Positions 45,401 through 54,098 of a stretch of DNA of 64,000 nt are shown one piece after another (the stretch's first letter is position 1; every line of letters starts with the position of its first letter). The position numbers were made by a program, and so were the translations under genes. Under the pieces are notes generated by a model. That model had not been told where the DNA came from. It saw only the letters and a list, made by a program, of their open reading frames with translations, and did not search any database. The DNA lies in NCBI GenBank assembly GCA_016708315.1, contig JADJGC010000015.1, forward strand, positions 10,507 through 74,506, read 5' to 3'. This stretch comes from a bacterium (GTDB taxonomy: Bacteria; Zixibacteria; MSB-5A5; CAIYYT01).

Positions 45401-46211
45401 TTCGGAAAATAAACGCACGTCGGTAATTGCAGCGTTGTTGTTGCTGAGCTTGATTATATTGCCTTTCGGCATGACCACATTGGTCGAACAGAATCTTCAC
45501 GACTATGAGCAATCGCTTCGCTCGCGCCTCAAATTCGAAATCTACTTGCGCGAACAGGCGACAACCGAACAAGTGCAATTGCTTATCAATCAAGTCAAAA
45601 TTATGGAAGGGTTCAGTCAATTCAACTATCGCGACCGTGAAGAGGTCTTTCGAAGCATGCAAATTGCCCTTGGAACCAACCTCCTGCCGGACGATGCCCC
45701 CAATCCATTTCCTTCCGTCGTGGAAGTTACATTCGAGCCGAGGTACTCAACCCTGGCTCATTTTGAGAACATCAAAATGAGTACCAGCAAGTTTCCGTTC
45801 ATTGAAGATGTCAACTATGGTTCCGAATGGCTGGAAGCCCACGAAAAGACTTTTGCTTCGGCCACTAAGGTGCTCTTGGCCGTGCGGATAATCACAGCAG
45901 CCTGCTCCTTGATCCTGATGTTCTGGTTCATGAAGCGAGTCATCAATCTCCGCAATGAATACTATGCGATGCTTCGACGACTCGGCGCTGGTTGGCGAAT
46001 TATGGTGCTTCCATTTGTGCTCCGCAAGACTGCTCTGGGCGTCGCCGCTGCCGCACTGTCGCTCTTGGCATTATATGGCTGTTTTGCGTTGGTTACCGGC
46101 TGGTCGATTCAAATAACTTTCGTCACCGCCACGAATATGCTCGCGGTGCTTGGCTTCGGCGGGCTGGTCGCGTTATTAAGTGCGGCGCTGGCCGTTGGTC
46201 CCGAGCTATGA
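45387..46211 (+). CDS. ftsX: FtsX-like cell-division permease
   Basis: A 274-residue inner-membrane protein with the FtsX layout: an N-terminal membrane helix (SVIAALLLLSLIILPFGM), a periplasmic domain of about 130 residues, and three further helices (about 165-195, 210-235, 245-270). The periplasmic domain carries KFEIYLREQATTEQVQLL and FPSVVEVTFEPR, as in FtsX. By family knowledge FtsEX transmits ATP hydrolysis to periplasmic activators of peptidoglycan hydrolases. It overlaps the FtsE-like gene and its stop codon overlaps the EnvC-like start (ATGA), so the three are translationally coupled. Confidence 0.85.
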   Translation: MSHSDSENKRTSVIAALLLLSLIILPFGMTTLVEQNLHDYEQSLRSRLKFEIYLREQATTEQVQLLINQVKIMEGFSQFNYRDREEVFRSMQIALGTNLLPDDAPNPFPSVVEVTFEPRYSTLAHFENIKMSTSKFPFIEDVNYGSEWLEAHEKTFASATKVLLAVRIITAACSLILMFWFMKRVINLRNEYYAMLRRLGAGWRIMVLPFVLRKTALGVAAAALSLLALYGCFALVTGWSIQITFVTATNMLAVLGFGGLVALLSAALAVGPEL

Positions 46212-47347
46212 CCCCACGATTGTGTCTTTGCTTTGCGTTAATCGCATCACTCGTCTTTGCTCCGATCTTGCTCGCCGACACTCCCAACCAAGAGAAGCTC
46301 GAACAAACCCGCCAACAACTTGAGCGCGCGCGTCAGGATGCGGAACGAATTCTCACCTCACAGGCCGACCTTTACAAGCAATTGGAAGTCGTTGACCATG
46401 AGTTAGAGCTGTCCAGCCAACTGCTTCGACAACTCCGTAAACAAGCGAACGAAACTGCATTAGCGATACAATCGACTTCGGACACAATCACCAATCTGCG
46501 GGAATTGACGGCGTCAGAGAAGACGATGCTCTCGCGGCGCCTCCGCAAACTCTACATAATTCGCGACCTCAACGATGTCTACGTGCCATTCAGCGAAGCC
46601 GATTTTATCGGAAAATCTTCGCTGAGATTCAACTTCCGGAAACTCGTCGAACGCGACAATCTAAACCTGACAACATTAAACACTTCAATTGTCGGCAAAG
46701 AACAACTTCTGGGAAATCTCAAATCGCGGCAACTGGAACTGAAACGACTGAGTGAAGCGCAAACTGCCGAAGAGCAGCGCTCCCGCGAATCGCTTCTCCA
46801 ACGAGAGCGAATTCTCGCCGGTCTCAAGAGCGAAAGCCACGAATTGTCTCTGGAGATTGGCAAAATCGAGGGCAATGCTACCACTATTGGCGACGTTTTT
46901 GCCGAGATTGAAAAGCAAGCGCGTTCGACCTCTGACTATCTGTGGGAACGCGAACGGGAGATGTCGCAGAAAATGAAAGGCAAATTCTTCTGGCCCGTTA
47001 ACGGCAATGTCTTGACGACATTTGGCACCAAGAAGGACAAACGCACCGGTCTCTCCAGCAAAAGCAATGGAATTAGCATCGCCACGCGGCGCGGACAAAA
47101 AGTCGTTGCAGCACTGACCGGACAAGTCATATATATTGGCTGGGCACGCGGACTCGAGCGCTTCGTGGTCGTAGATCACGGCGGTTCAATCTACTCGCTC
47201 TACGGCAATCTTGGGGAACTGTCTGTTAAAGAGGGCGACCAGGTGATTCGCGGCGAGTCTTTTGCAGTTACAGCCGGAGATCGAGTGCATTTCGAAGTCC
47301 GTGACGGCAAAACACCAATGAACCCGGCAGAATGGCTGCGAGATTAG
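46208..47347 (+). CDS. EnvC-like coiled-coil/LytM murein hydrolase activator
   Basis: A 379-residue exported protein: signal peptide (about 1-23, ending LLAD), long coiled coil (about 25-255) and LytM (M23) domain (about 260-379). ATG 46208 overlaps the ftsX stop. Only one metal ligand of a working M23 enzyme remains: the HxGID site reads SNGIS (Ser286, Ser290), the YGHL His is Asn334, and only His361 in VHFEVRDG is kept. E. coli EnvC is likewise inactive and switches on the amidases AmiA/B under FtsEX control. The layout here matches that role, although the FtsE-like partner appears unable to hydrolyse ATP. Confidence 0.87.
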   Translation: MTPRLCLCFALIASLVFAPILLADTPNQEKLEQTRQQLERARQDAERILTSQADLYKQLEVVDHELELSSQLLRQLRKQANETALAIQSTSDTITNLRELTASEKTMLSRRLRKLYIIRDLNDVYVPFSEADFIGKSSLRFNFRKLVERDNLNLTTLNTSIVGKEQLLGNLKSRQLELKRLSEAQTAEEQRSRESLLQRERILAGLKSESHELSLEIGKIEGNATTIGDVFAEIEKQARSTSDYLWEREREMSQKMKGKFFWPVNGNVLTTFGTKKDKRTGLSSKSNGISIATRRGQKVVAALTGQVIYIGWARGLERFVVVDHGGSIYSLYGNLGELSVKEGDQVIRGESFAVTAGDRVHFEVRDGKTPMNPAEWLRD

Positions 47348-47368
47348 TAAGTATCGACAGGGCAAATT

Positions 47369-48469
47369 GTGAATCCACAGGATCTACTTTATAGCCGCTT
47401 GGCGGGGCGATTTGCAGAAGGGAATCTTCCGGCGTCGCTTCTTCTTACCGGTCCTCGTGGGATCGGCAAATGGAATGTTGCTTTTGAATTGGCAATGAGA
47501 ATTACCTGCCTCACTCCGCAACAGGATCGCGGTTGCGGCGAGTGTGCGTCTTGCAAACAACTTGAGCAGTTCGCGCATCCCGATATTCAGTTCCTGTTCC
47601 CTCTGCCTTCCAATGAAGCGGACTGGCCGGATTGGCTGTTTCCGTACCTCCATGGCAAACAGCAAAACCCGTTTGCCGTTTCAGCCGCCGACCCCAAGCA
47701 CTTCGTTCCCATTGAAGCAATTCGTCGGTTTCAGTCAGTTCTCGCTCGGCGTTCTACTTTGTCGCCTTATAAGGTCGGCATCATTTACGAAGCAGAACGC
47801 ATGCTGCCCGGTACAATGGACTCGCTGCTCAAACTGCTCGAAGAACCACCGGATAAGTGCTTCCTGATAGTTGTAACGCCCGAGCCTCGCTTTCTGCTTT
47901 CAACCATCATATCACGATTGCAGCGAGTCAATGTCCCCTTGCTAACAGATGAATTTGTGTCGCAATATATGCAAAACCAGTATTCGCTTCGCGACGAACA
48001 ACTGACGGCAATGGTCCGATTTGCGCGGGGCCAGCTCTTTGACATCAATACTATCATGCAAGGTGATTTTATGCAGATGCGCCAGGCGGCGTTCGATATG
48101 ATCAGCTTGGCGTTGTCGCATTCACAAACAGAAATTCACCTTCGCGCTGGCGAAAGCGCCTGGCTGAGTACGCGAGAAAAAGTCGAAGCCCTGCTACGAC
48201 ACTGGCAGAGTATTATTCGCGACCTGTTGATCTGCGGTACCGGCGATGCCGCTACTGAATCGAATGATACTTCGACGCGTTTGATTAACTATGACTATCA
48301 ACCGCAATACGCTGAACTAAGCCGGCAGATCGGCAATAACGACAGAATCGAAGCACTTTCCGACCGCATCGAGGCAATCCGGCAGGAACTTCGTCGCAAC
48401 GTCAATCCGCGAATGTCGGCACTTTCATTCCTCTTCCTCTTGTCGCCGCAGAGCGCAAGGGTCCGCTAA
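47369..48469 (+). CDS. holB: DNA polymerase III subunit delta prime
   Basis: A 366-residue AAA+ clamp-loader subunit starting at GTG. Residues about 20-60 have a P-loop-like GPRGIGKWNV, followed by the zinc-binding cysteines in CGECASCKQ and by HPDIQFLFP. DSLLKLLEEPPDKCFLIV and TIISRLQRV match the family's central and sensor motifs, and residues about 200-366 form helical lid and collar domains. The Walker A motif has GIGKWN where an active ATPase has GxGKT/S, which is normal variation for delta prime. It follows the envC-like gene by 21 bases and may be co-transcribed, though not functionally linked. Confidence 0.9.
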   Translation: MNPQDLLYSRLAGRFAEGNLPASLLLTGPRGIGKWNVAFELAMRITCLTPQQDRGCGECASCKQLEQFAHPDIQFLFPLPSNEADWPDWLFPYLHGKQQNPFAVSAADPKHFVPIEAIRRFQSVLARRSTLSPYKVGIIYEAERMLPGTMDSLLKLLEEPPDKCFLIVVTPEPRFLLSTIISRLQRVNVPLLTDEFVSQYMQNQYSLRDEQLTAMVRFARGQLFDINTIMQGDFMQMRQAAFDMISLALSHSQTEIHLRAGESAWLSTREKVEALLRHWQSIIRDLLICGTGDAATESNDTSTRLINYDYQPQYAELSRQIGNNDRIEALSDRIEAIRQELRRNVNPRMSALSFLFLLSPQSARVR

Positions 48470-48517
48470 TACGAGGCTCTTTCACAAAATAACACTAATA
48501 TCAAGCGAGTGTACAAT

Positions 48518-49186
48518 ATGTCCAAACTCACACGGTTTCTCTTACCACTGCTCCTGTTGACGATTTTCGCTGCACCTTCACTTCAAGCAGGAGGCAAAGT
48601 CGGCATTTACGGGCTTCGGCAGGTCCCGGATGGCGACGATGCCAAAGACTACTCCAAAGCCGGATGGGGCGGCGGGGTTCATTTCGTCGCGCCAATGCAA
48701 CAGCTTCATAACATCTTCGCCTTTGCCGGTGGATTCGAAATCACGAATCTAATGAACAAGACTATCGTTTTCTATGACCCCTACATCGGCGACGATGTCG
48801 AACAACAAACTGACCAGAATATTTTCCGCGTGTTTCTTGGCGGACAAGTCGGCGGCCACGGGAATGGCTTTATCCGCCCGCACGTTGGAATCAACCTGTC
48901 GCTCTCGATTTACAACATCCGCACCGACGCCGTGATAAAGGACGACAACAATGAGGATGAGATTCGAAAGGAATTGTACGAAGACACCGAAGTCTCCGTC
49001 GGAACGGATATAACCCTTGGGTGCGATCTGAATTTTAACAACGGCATCGCGCTTGATGGCGGAGTACGCTACCTCAAGAGCTTTTCAGTTCCGCAACAGC
49101 TTGGCGGGCAATCTGAAAAGATCCACCCGCAGTATTTCCAGGTCTACCTTGGTGTCGGAGTTTCGTTCGCGATGTTGTCAAAGTAG
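48518..49186 (+). CDS. Exported beta-rich protein, probable small outer-membrane barrel
   Basis: A 222-residue protein with signal peptide (FLLPLLLLTIFAAPSLQA). ATG 48518 is preferred to the GTG three codons upstream. Alternating beta strands rich in Gly and aromatic residues (GGGVHFVAPM, IFAFAGGFEITNL, FRVFLGGQVGG, GIALDGGVRYL) suggest an eight-stranded barrel, ending VYLGVGVSFAML. No known family was recognised. It converges on the membrane-protein gene at 49191 with four bases between stop codons. Confidence 0.75.
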   Translation: MSKLTRFLLPLLLLTIFAAPSLQAGGKVGIYGLRQVPDGDDAKDYSKAGWGGGVHFVAPMQQLHNIFAFAGGFEITNLMNKTIVFYDPYIGDDVEQQTDQNIFRVFLGGQVGGHGNGFIRPHVGINLSLSIYNIRTDAVIKDDNNEDEIRKELYEDTEVSVGTDITLGCDLNFNNGIALDGGVRYLKSFSVPQQLGGQSEKIHPQYFQVYLGVGVSFAMLSK

Positions 49187-49190
49187 AAGA

Positions 49191-51179
49191 CTATCGGAGC
49201 GAACCAAGCAACTGTTGAACTCGCTGGTCTCCCGGTTCGAGTTCCAGATAGCGCGTAAGGTATCGTCGTGCACTGTTGTTGTCCCTCAGATGTTGGGCAT
49301 AGATGAGGCCGATATTGAGAATGAGCCGCGAGTTGTTTTCGTCATAATTCGCGGCTTCTTCAAAGTGCTTGACTGCCGCAACATAGTCACTGCTTTCCAT
49401 CGCCAGATTCGCCCGGTCTTTGTGGACATTCGAGATATTGAATCGAATTTCTGCTCGTTGATTGGACGATAATATCGGCTTCTCCAGCGCCCGATTGTAC
49501 GTTTCGAGAGCTAACTCAAGTGCATCCGACTTGCGGAAGTATATCCCCAGTTGATTCAAGAGTACGCCTCTTGTTTCGATATCGTATCGACTAAGCGCCA
49601 TTCGGAATTGCTCTTCCGCTTTGTCCCTCTCCCCGTTCAGAAGCAGTTCCTCGCCGCGAATCAAGTCAAGATTGACCAGCAATTCCCGCGACATCAAGTC
49701 TCCTGGATCATGGGACGTGGGGTAACTCGGCACAACTCTCGATGCCTCGATTGGCGGACGCGTATCATAGAGCATCCCGAAACTGAATAGTGAGTCCAAC
49801 CCTTCCCACCAGTCCGGCTCGTTCTGGTAGTGGCTCTTTGCCAGGTATAGTCTTCCACGCTCTCGTCTGATGATAGTCGTTCGCGCTTCAAAAAGATCGG
49901 TTGTACTGAAACCTGCCAGCTCGGAAGCCCGTTCCGTCAGAGCTCTCTTGCGAATCGACCGATCATACAGCGTCAGGTCTGAGCGGTAGTCCTCGCCATA
50001 ACGAAGATACTCCGCGCCAAATGTGTTGATGTCTCCCGCGAGAAAGATGGTGCTGTTTGGCAGTGCCGAATCGAGAAGCTGACGGGAGTAGTTATCATAC
50101 AGCGTGTAGTCAGACTTGTCATTTGCCCGGTAATTCAGTACAAGCAGTATCGCAGCAGCACCAACTATCGCCCAGGATACAACACTGCGAATTCTCGCTT
50201 TGCTCTTCAGTGCGACTAAGTTGTTGCTGATGAGCAACAGCGACGCAAACAGCGGCGGCAAGTAGAATGGCTCGTGATTTACCGCTTGATGAAATGCTGC
50301 CATCGATATTGAAGTAACGAGAATCGTCAGTGCGTTTATGGTTCGTGCAAAATTGTACTTGAAGCCGAGTCCAAGTCCCGAGAGTATCAGAATCAATCCC
50401 AACCACGACCAGCACTCCAGTACTGATCTGAAGTACAATTGCACGGCGAACAGGAGATTATCCCACGAGTTGTGTACCCAGCCGGAATACTGCTTGAGTG
50501 ACATATGCTGCCACAGTGCGCTCAGTCCTTCCGGATTTCCCCAGTCAGAGATCGGGTCATGAGTCGAACGCACCCAGAGATACAAGTACATGGTCCCGGC
50601 AACTGCCAACAGGCCAACATAAAATGGGAAACGTGAGGTGCGCCGATACTCGCCTTCTGCAAAGAACCGGTATAAAATCGCCGGTACGAGTGCCAGCGAC
50701 GATGGATGATTGCAGAGACACAGGCCGAAAAGATAAATTGTCAGTGGCCACTTGTAGGACCATTCGCTTTCGAGCGCAAGATACGTTGCGACAATCAAAA
50801 GGACATTCAGGGTGTATATCTCGACACCGTTTGTCTCTGCCCAGAAAATCGCGGTGAACGCCCAGCAAAGCGCCAATCCAAATGAAGACAGATCATCCAG
50901 CCGTCGACGCATGATCAGGAACACAATTCCCACTGCGGCCGCTGAGACTGTTATGCTATAAATTCCCCCGGCAAATATGGGCCGCAAGAACGACAGTGCT
51001 TGGACGAACAACGTACCTTGAATTGTGAAAAGAGGATAACCCGGCGGGTGGGCGATACCGAATGTCTTGAGCGCCAGTGCAAATTCGCCTGAATCGCCGA
51101 TCCAGATGCCTCGACAAGTCGTCAAGTAGTACACTGCGAATGCAGCAAGCGCCGCTATCACTGGCCAGAATCTTTTCAT
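49191..51179 (-). CDS. DUF2723 membrane protein with C-terminal TPRs
   Basis: A 662-residue protein. ATG 51179 begins the first membrane helix (MKRFWPVIAALAAFAVYYL); the longer frame would run into the divergent promoter region. The DUF2723 signature GDSGEFALALKTFGIAHPPG lies near residue 30, followed by about ten membrane helices to residue about 365. This family is related to GT-C mannosyltransferases and often O-glycosylates surface proteins in the FCB group. Residues about 510-660 are TPRs (LNQLGIYFRKSDALELALE; LILNIGLIYAQH). With the gene at 40718 it is the second membrane-GT/TPR protein in the window. Confidence 0.82.
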   Translation of the reverse strand: MKRFWPVIAALAAFAVYYLTTCRGIWIGDSGEFALALKTFGIAHPPGYPLFTIQGTLFVQALSFLRPIFAGGIYSITVSAAAVGIVFLIMRRRLDDLSSFGLALCWAFTAIFWAETNGVEIYTLNVLLIVATYLALESEWSYKWPLTIYLFGLCLCNHPSSLALVPAILYRFFAEGEYRRTSRFPFYVGLLAVAGTMYLYLWVRSTHDPISDWGNPEGLSALWQHMSLKQYSGWVHNSWDNLLFAVQLYFRSVLECWSWLGLILILSGLGLGFKYNFARTINALTILVTSISMAAFHQAVNHEPFYLPPLFASLLLISNNLVALKSKARIRSVVSWAIVGAAAILLVLNYRANDKSDYTLYDNYSRQLLDSALPNSTIFLAGDINTFGAEYLRYGEDYRSDLTLYDRSIRKRALTERASELAGFSTTDLFEARTTIIRRERGRLYLAKSHYQNEPDWWEGLDSLFSFGMLYDTRPPIEASRVVPSYPTSHDPGDLMSRELLVNLDLIRGEELLLNGERDKAEEQFRMALSRYDIETRGVLLNQLGIYFRKSDALELALETYNRALEKPILSSNQRAEIRFNISNVHKDRANLAMESSDYVAAVKHFEEAANYDENNSRLILNIGLIYAQHLRDNNSARRYLTRYLELEPGDQRVQQLLGSLR

Positions 51180-51258
51180 CCCGACAAGTAACGCCCCGGA
51201 ATTGTCCGGCACAAGCAAGAATATCCTTCCGAAGGCGAAACCCGAGCGTATAACCAAT

Positions 51259-51936
51259 ATGCATTTGAAGCCTTCTCTGTCGTTTCTGCTCATCTACTTG
51301 GTGCTTGGCGCAACGCTACTCGCTCAAGACCAACCCTCCAAATTCGGCACAGTTGAATTGCGCGGCGATTCTATCGTTGTTCCAGGTGCTCCATTTGAAA
51401 TTTCGCTATATCTTACTGACAAAACTGCTGTTGTTGGCGGATTCAACCTTTTGATCGAATTCGACTATGGCGCGCTTGTGTTTGACTCAGCAGTTCTCGG
51501 CCAACACACGAAAGGCCAATGGGAGTACTTCACATTCAGGTCGGCACTGCTGAAACCCGATGACGAAAAGAGCACCGCGGCTTTCATTCGGCTACTTGCC
51601 ATCGCCGACAATCAGGACCCAGGCAACAAGCATCCCGATTCGACCTCTCTTGTCGGACCGGGCGAAATCGTAAAACTGTACCTATATGCAACAGACCGCG
51701 GCGACTACAGCGGTAAGACGACTGGTCTCAGATTTCTTTGGGAGAAGTGCGCCGACAATACATTTTCGGACAAGAGCGGCAATCGTTTGATGCTGGCTTC
51801 ATCAGTCATGGGCGCGGATGCAAAGCTCATAACCGCCGAACGTTACGGCGGACCATCCGAGAGTTGTTTCAAGACCGGTTACAACCCGCCTACCCGTGCT
51901 TTTGGCTTCGTCAATCTCTCTTTTGGAATTCAGTAG
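51259..51936 (+). CDS. Single-domain secreted cohesin-like protein
   Basis: A 225-residue protein; the ATG at 51259 opens the signal peptide (PSLSFLLIYLVLGATL, cleaved after LAQ), while the TTG at 51202 would give an unlikely charged extension. The remainder is one cohesin-like module: VPGAPFEISLYLTDKT, VGGFNLLIEFDYGALVF, GQWEYFTFRSA, RLLAIADNQDPGNKHPD and RFLWEKCADN. These match the domain in the T9SS protein at 31120-33792 nearly motif for motif. It ends after FGFVNLSFGIQ without dockerin or T9SS tail, so it may be free in the periplasm or a shortened relative. Confidence 0.82.
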   Translation: MHLKPSLSFLLIYLVLGATLLAQDQPSKFGTVELRGDSIVVPGAPFEISLYLTDKTAVVGGFNLLIEFDYGALVFDSAVLGQHTKGQWEYFTFRSALLKPDDEKSTAAFIRLLAIADNQDPGNKHPDSTSLVGPGEIVKLYLYATDRGDYSGKTTGLRFLWEKCADNTFSDKSGNRLMLASSVMGADAKLITAERYGGPSESCFKTGYNPPTRAFGFVNLSFGIQ

Positions 51937-51940
51937 CCAT

Positions 51941-51968
51941 AAAAAAGGACCGACTCGCAAGTCGGTCC
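51941..51968 (-). terminator. Intrinsic terminator between convergent genes
   Basis: GGACCGACT pairs perfectly with AGTCGGTCC (9 bp, loop of four bases), followed on the minus strand by TTTTTTATGG. It ends the minus-strand peptidase-propeller-barrel transcript; the same stem lies five bases past the plus-strand stop codon and may serve that gene too. Confidence 0.88.
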
Positions 51969-52001
51969 CTAAGTTTCTCACTTATGCTTAAGCCCTAATC
52001 A

Positions 52002-54098
52002 CTAAAATTCTGCTCCAAAGCTGAAGTAGTGATGCGGCTTGCTGGTCACAAGGAAATCCCAATTCCAGGCAACATCGTACCGCAAAAGGAATATTCCCAA
52101 ATTCACACGCGCGCCGGTCCCGAAACCGGTCTTCAAACCCAGCAGCTTGTCTGCATACTGTGATGATCCGAGTTTAAACTCCTCGTTGCGATTCCAGGCC
52201 GCACCGACATCAATAAATGCCGCACCCGAAAGTCGTGCCAACACCAGCGGCAGCGGGAAACGCAGCGCCAGATAATCTACGAACGGGTAGCGGAACTCAA
52301 AATTCATCACTCCATACTTCGAACCCTGGAACTCAAAGTAGTCATAGCCGCGCAGTGGAGTTATGACCTTCGAGAAATAGAATCCATCCACCGAGTACAC
52401 ATCATCGCCAACACTTGACGATCCGATGTTATTCGTATTTCCGCCGAGGTAGTAGGTCTTCTTGTCCGATCCGAAGGTCGAACCGCCGGCCATGCGGAAC
52501 GCGAATGAGTACTGTCCGCCAAGGTGCCAGTACTTGCGGTAGTCGAATTCCATTGCCCAGTAGTCCTTCGAATCGCTTGACAGCGGTACGGAGCGTTCGA
52601 ATTTCAGCTTCCAACGGCTGCCATTCATCGGTCCGGTCATTCCCCAGAGAATGTTGTCATGAACCAGCGCTATGTCTGCCGTCGTTGCCGACTCGTTTTG
52701 GTCGTCATAAACCCACTGGTCGAGTTCAGTGTCGAATCGCGGATCGTAATAAGTGCGATCAATATACAAGTGCGAAAAATCAAGCTGCAACCTGCGGAAC
52801 AGGCTAAACGGATGCGAAACCGAAGCCATTAGACCATAAGTACGGTCCGAGAACAACCGGTCGCGATTATCCTCGAAGTAGTTCTTGTTGTGGAATAGCC
52901 CTACTCCAAAGTCAGTGCGGTGTGTGCTGTTGACATAATACAACTGCACGTTCGATTGATTGATCGAGTTTACAACGTCAGTACCAATGATGAACTGGTG
53001 GTTGCCGAGGAAATCGGTTATCAGAATAAACGACTGCCCGCGCACACCATAGAATGTATCATATGACAATCCGCCGGTGACGAAATCAGGTGAGAACTTC
53101 GCCTTGTACTTCTTAACCGGGAACTCCCCATCAGCGCCAACAGCATAAATTGTATCGCGTCCGTCATCTTCCGGAGTCTCCGGCACTTCGGTAGTATCCC
53201 CCTCTTCCAGTGCAACCTTGGTATCGCGAACAGGTGGCGTGAATACGAAATCTGTATTGTCCGGCTCAAGCGGAAGATCCTCTACCGCCGTTGAGTCTCC
53301 TGTTGAAGTGCTGTCGCCTTCCGACGTCTCCACTTCTGCATACTCGGCTTTGAGCTCGCCCTTAACGAACTTGGTCGCTACCAATGGAGCGCCATTTTCT
53401 GTGACTGGTTTGATTTCCTTCATCAGATACAGGTCGTATCCAGCCTTGTAGAATGCCTGGAAAACGATATGCTCTCCCTTAGGCGACCACGATGGCGAAC
53501 TGATTCCGGTAAGCACGTTCGTAATGGGAAATGCCGGTGCCGCATCTGAAAAGTCCTCAACATAGAGATTGTCGATTCCATTCAGGTTCGAAACGTAGCA
53601 GATTTTCCTTCCGTCCGGCGACCAAGTCGGATAACGACAGATGCCATCTTCGCGTGTCACCGTGTCGATGATCGCTCCCGACGCAACGTCCATGACAAAG
53701 ATATTATAGTTCCCATACTTGTAACGACCTGTACCGCCTGAGTGCACCGGCCGATCAGAGGCAAACGCCAATTTCTTTCCGTCTGCTGTAATGACTGCAT
53801 CCTTGTCATCAAAAGTATCATCAGTCAACTTGCGCGGACGTTTTTCTTTTATGTCAGTAATATAGAGATCTGCCTTGCCACCACTGACACCGGTAAATAT
53901 CAACTGTCCGTCAGGGGTCCAGCACGGTCCCATGATTGCGCCGAAGCCGGGCTTGATCCGATCAACAATCTTCCGCTTTTCCACATTGTAAATCATCAAT
54001 GCATCTTTGCCGCCAGACTTGGCTGCAAAAGCAATGAACTTGCCGTCCCAAGACCACGATAGTCCCGATACAAACGAATGGAGTGATTCCAAGATCAC
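52002..54098 (-). CDS. C-terminal part (TolB propeller and Omp85-like barrel) of a frameshifted outer-membrane protein
   Basis: A 698-residue frame continuing the gene that starts at 55125. Residues about 10-230 are TolB/PD40 propeller blades (SWSWDGKFIAFAAKSGGKD, CWTPDGQLIFTG, TWSPDGRKICYVSNLNG, SWSPKGEHIVFQ). An acidic, low-complexity linker (about 255-310) leads to a beta barrel of the Omp85/BamA surface-antigen type (about 340-698) with ALRFPLPLVLARLSGAAFID and a terminal Phe (YFSFGAEF). Its own start (MILESLHSF) has no signal peptide, yet a barrel must cross the inner membrane, which supports reading the two frames as one protein. Confidence 0.83.
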   Translation of the reverse strand: MILESLHSFVSGLSWSWDGKFIAFAAKSGGKDALMIYNVEKRKIVDRIKPGFGAIMGPCWTPDGQLIFTGVSGGKADLYITDIKEKRPRKLTDDTFDDKDAVITADGKKLAFASDRPVHSGGTGRYKYGNYNIFVMDVASGAIIDTVTREDGICRYPTWSPDGRKICYVSNLNGIDNLYVEDFSDAAPAFPITNVLTGISSPSWSPKGEHIVFQAFYKAGYDLYLMKEIKPVTENGAPLVATKFVKGELKAEYAEVETSEGDSTSTGDSTAVEDLPLEPDNTDFVFTPPVRDTKVALEEGDTTEVPETPEDDGRDTIYAVGADGEFPVKKYKAKFSPDFVTGGLSYDTFYGVRGQSFILITDFLGNHQFIIGTDVVNSINQSNVQLYYVNSTHRTDFGVGLFHNKNYFEDNRDRLFSDRTYGLMASVSHPFSLFRRLQLDFSHLYIDRTYYDPRFDTELDQWVYDDQNESATTADIALVHDNILWGMTGPMNGSRWKLKFERSVPLSSDSKDYWAMEFDYRKYWHLGGQYSFAFRMAGGSTFGSDKKTYYLGGNTNNIGSSSVGDDVYSVDGFYFSKVITPLRGYDYFEFQGSKYGVMNFEFRYPFVDYLALRFPLPLVLARLSGAAFIDVGAAWNRNEEFKLGSSQYADKLLGLKTGFGTGARVNLGIFLLRYDVAWNWDFLVTSKPHHYFSFGAEF

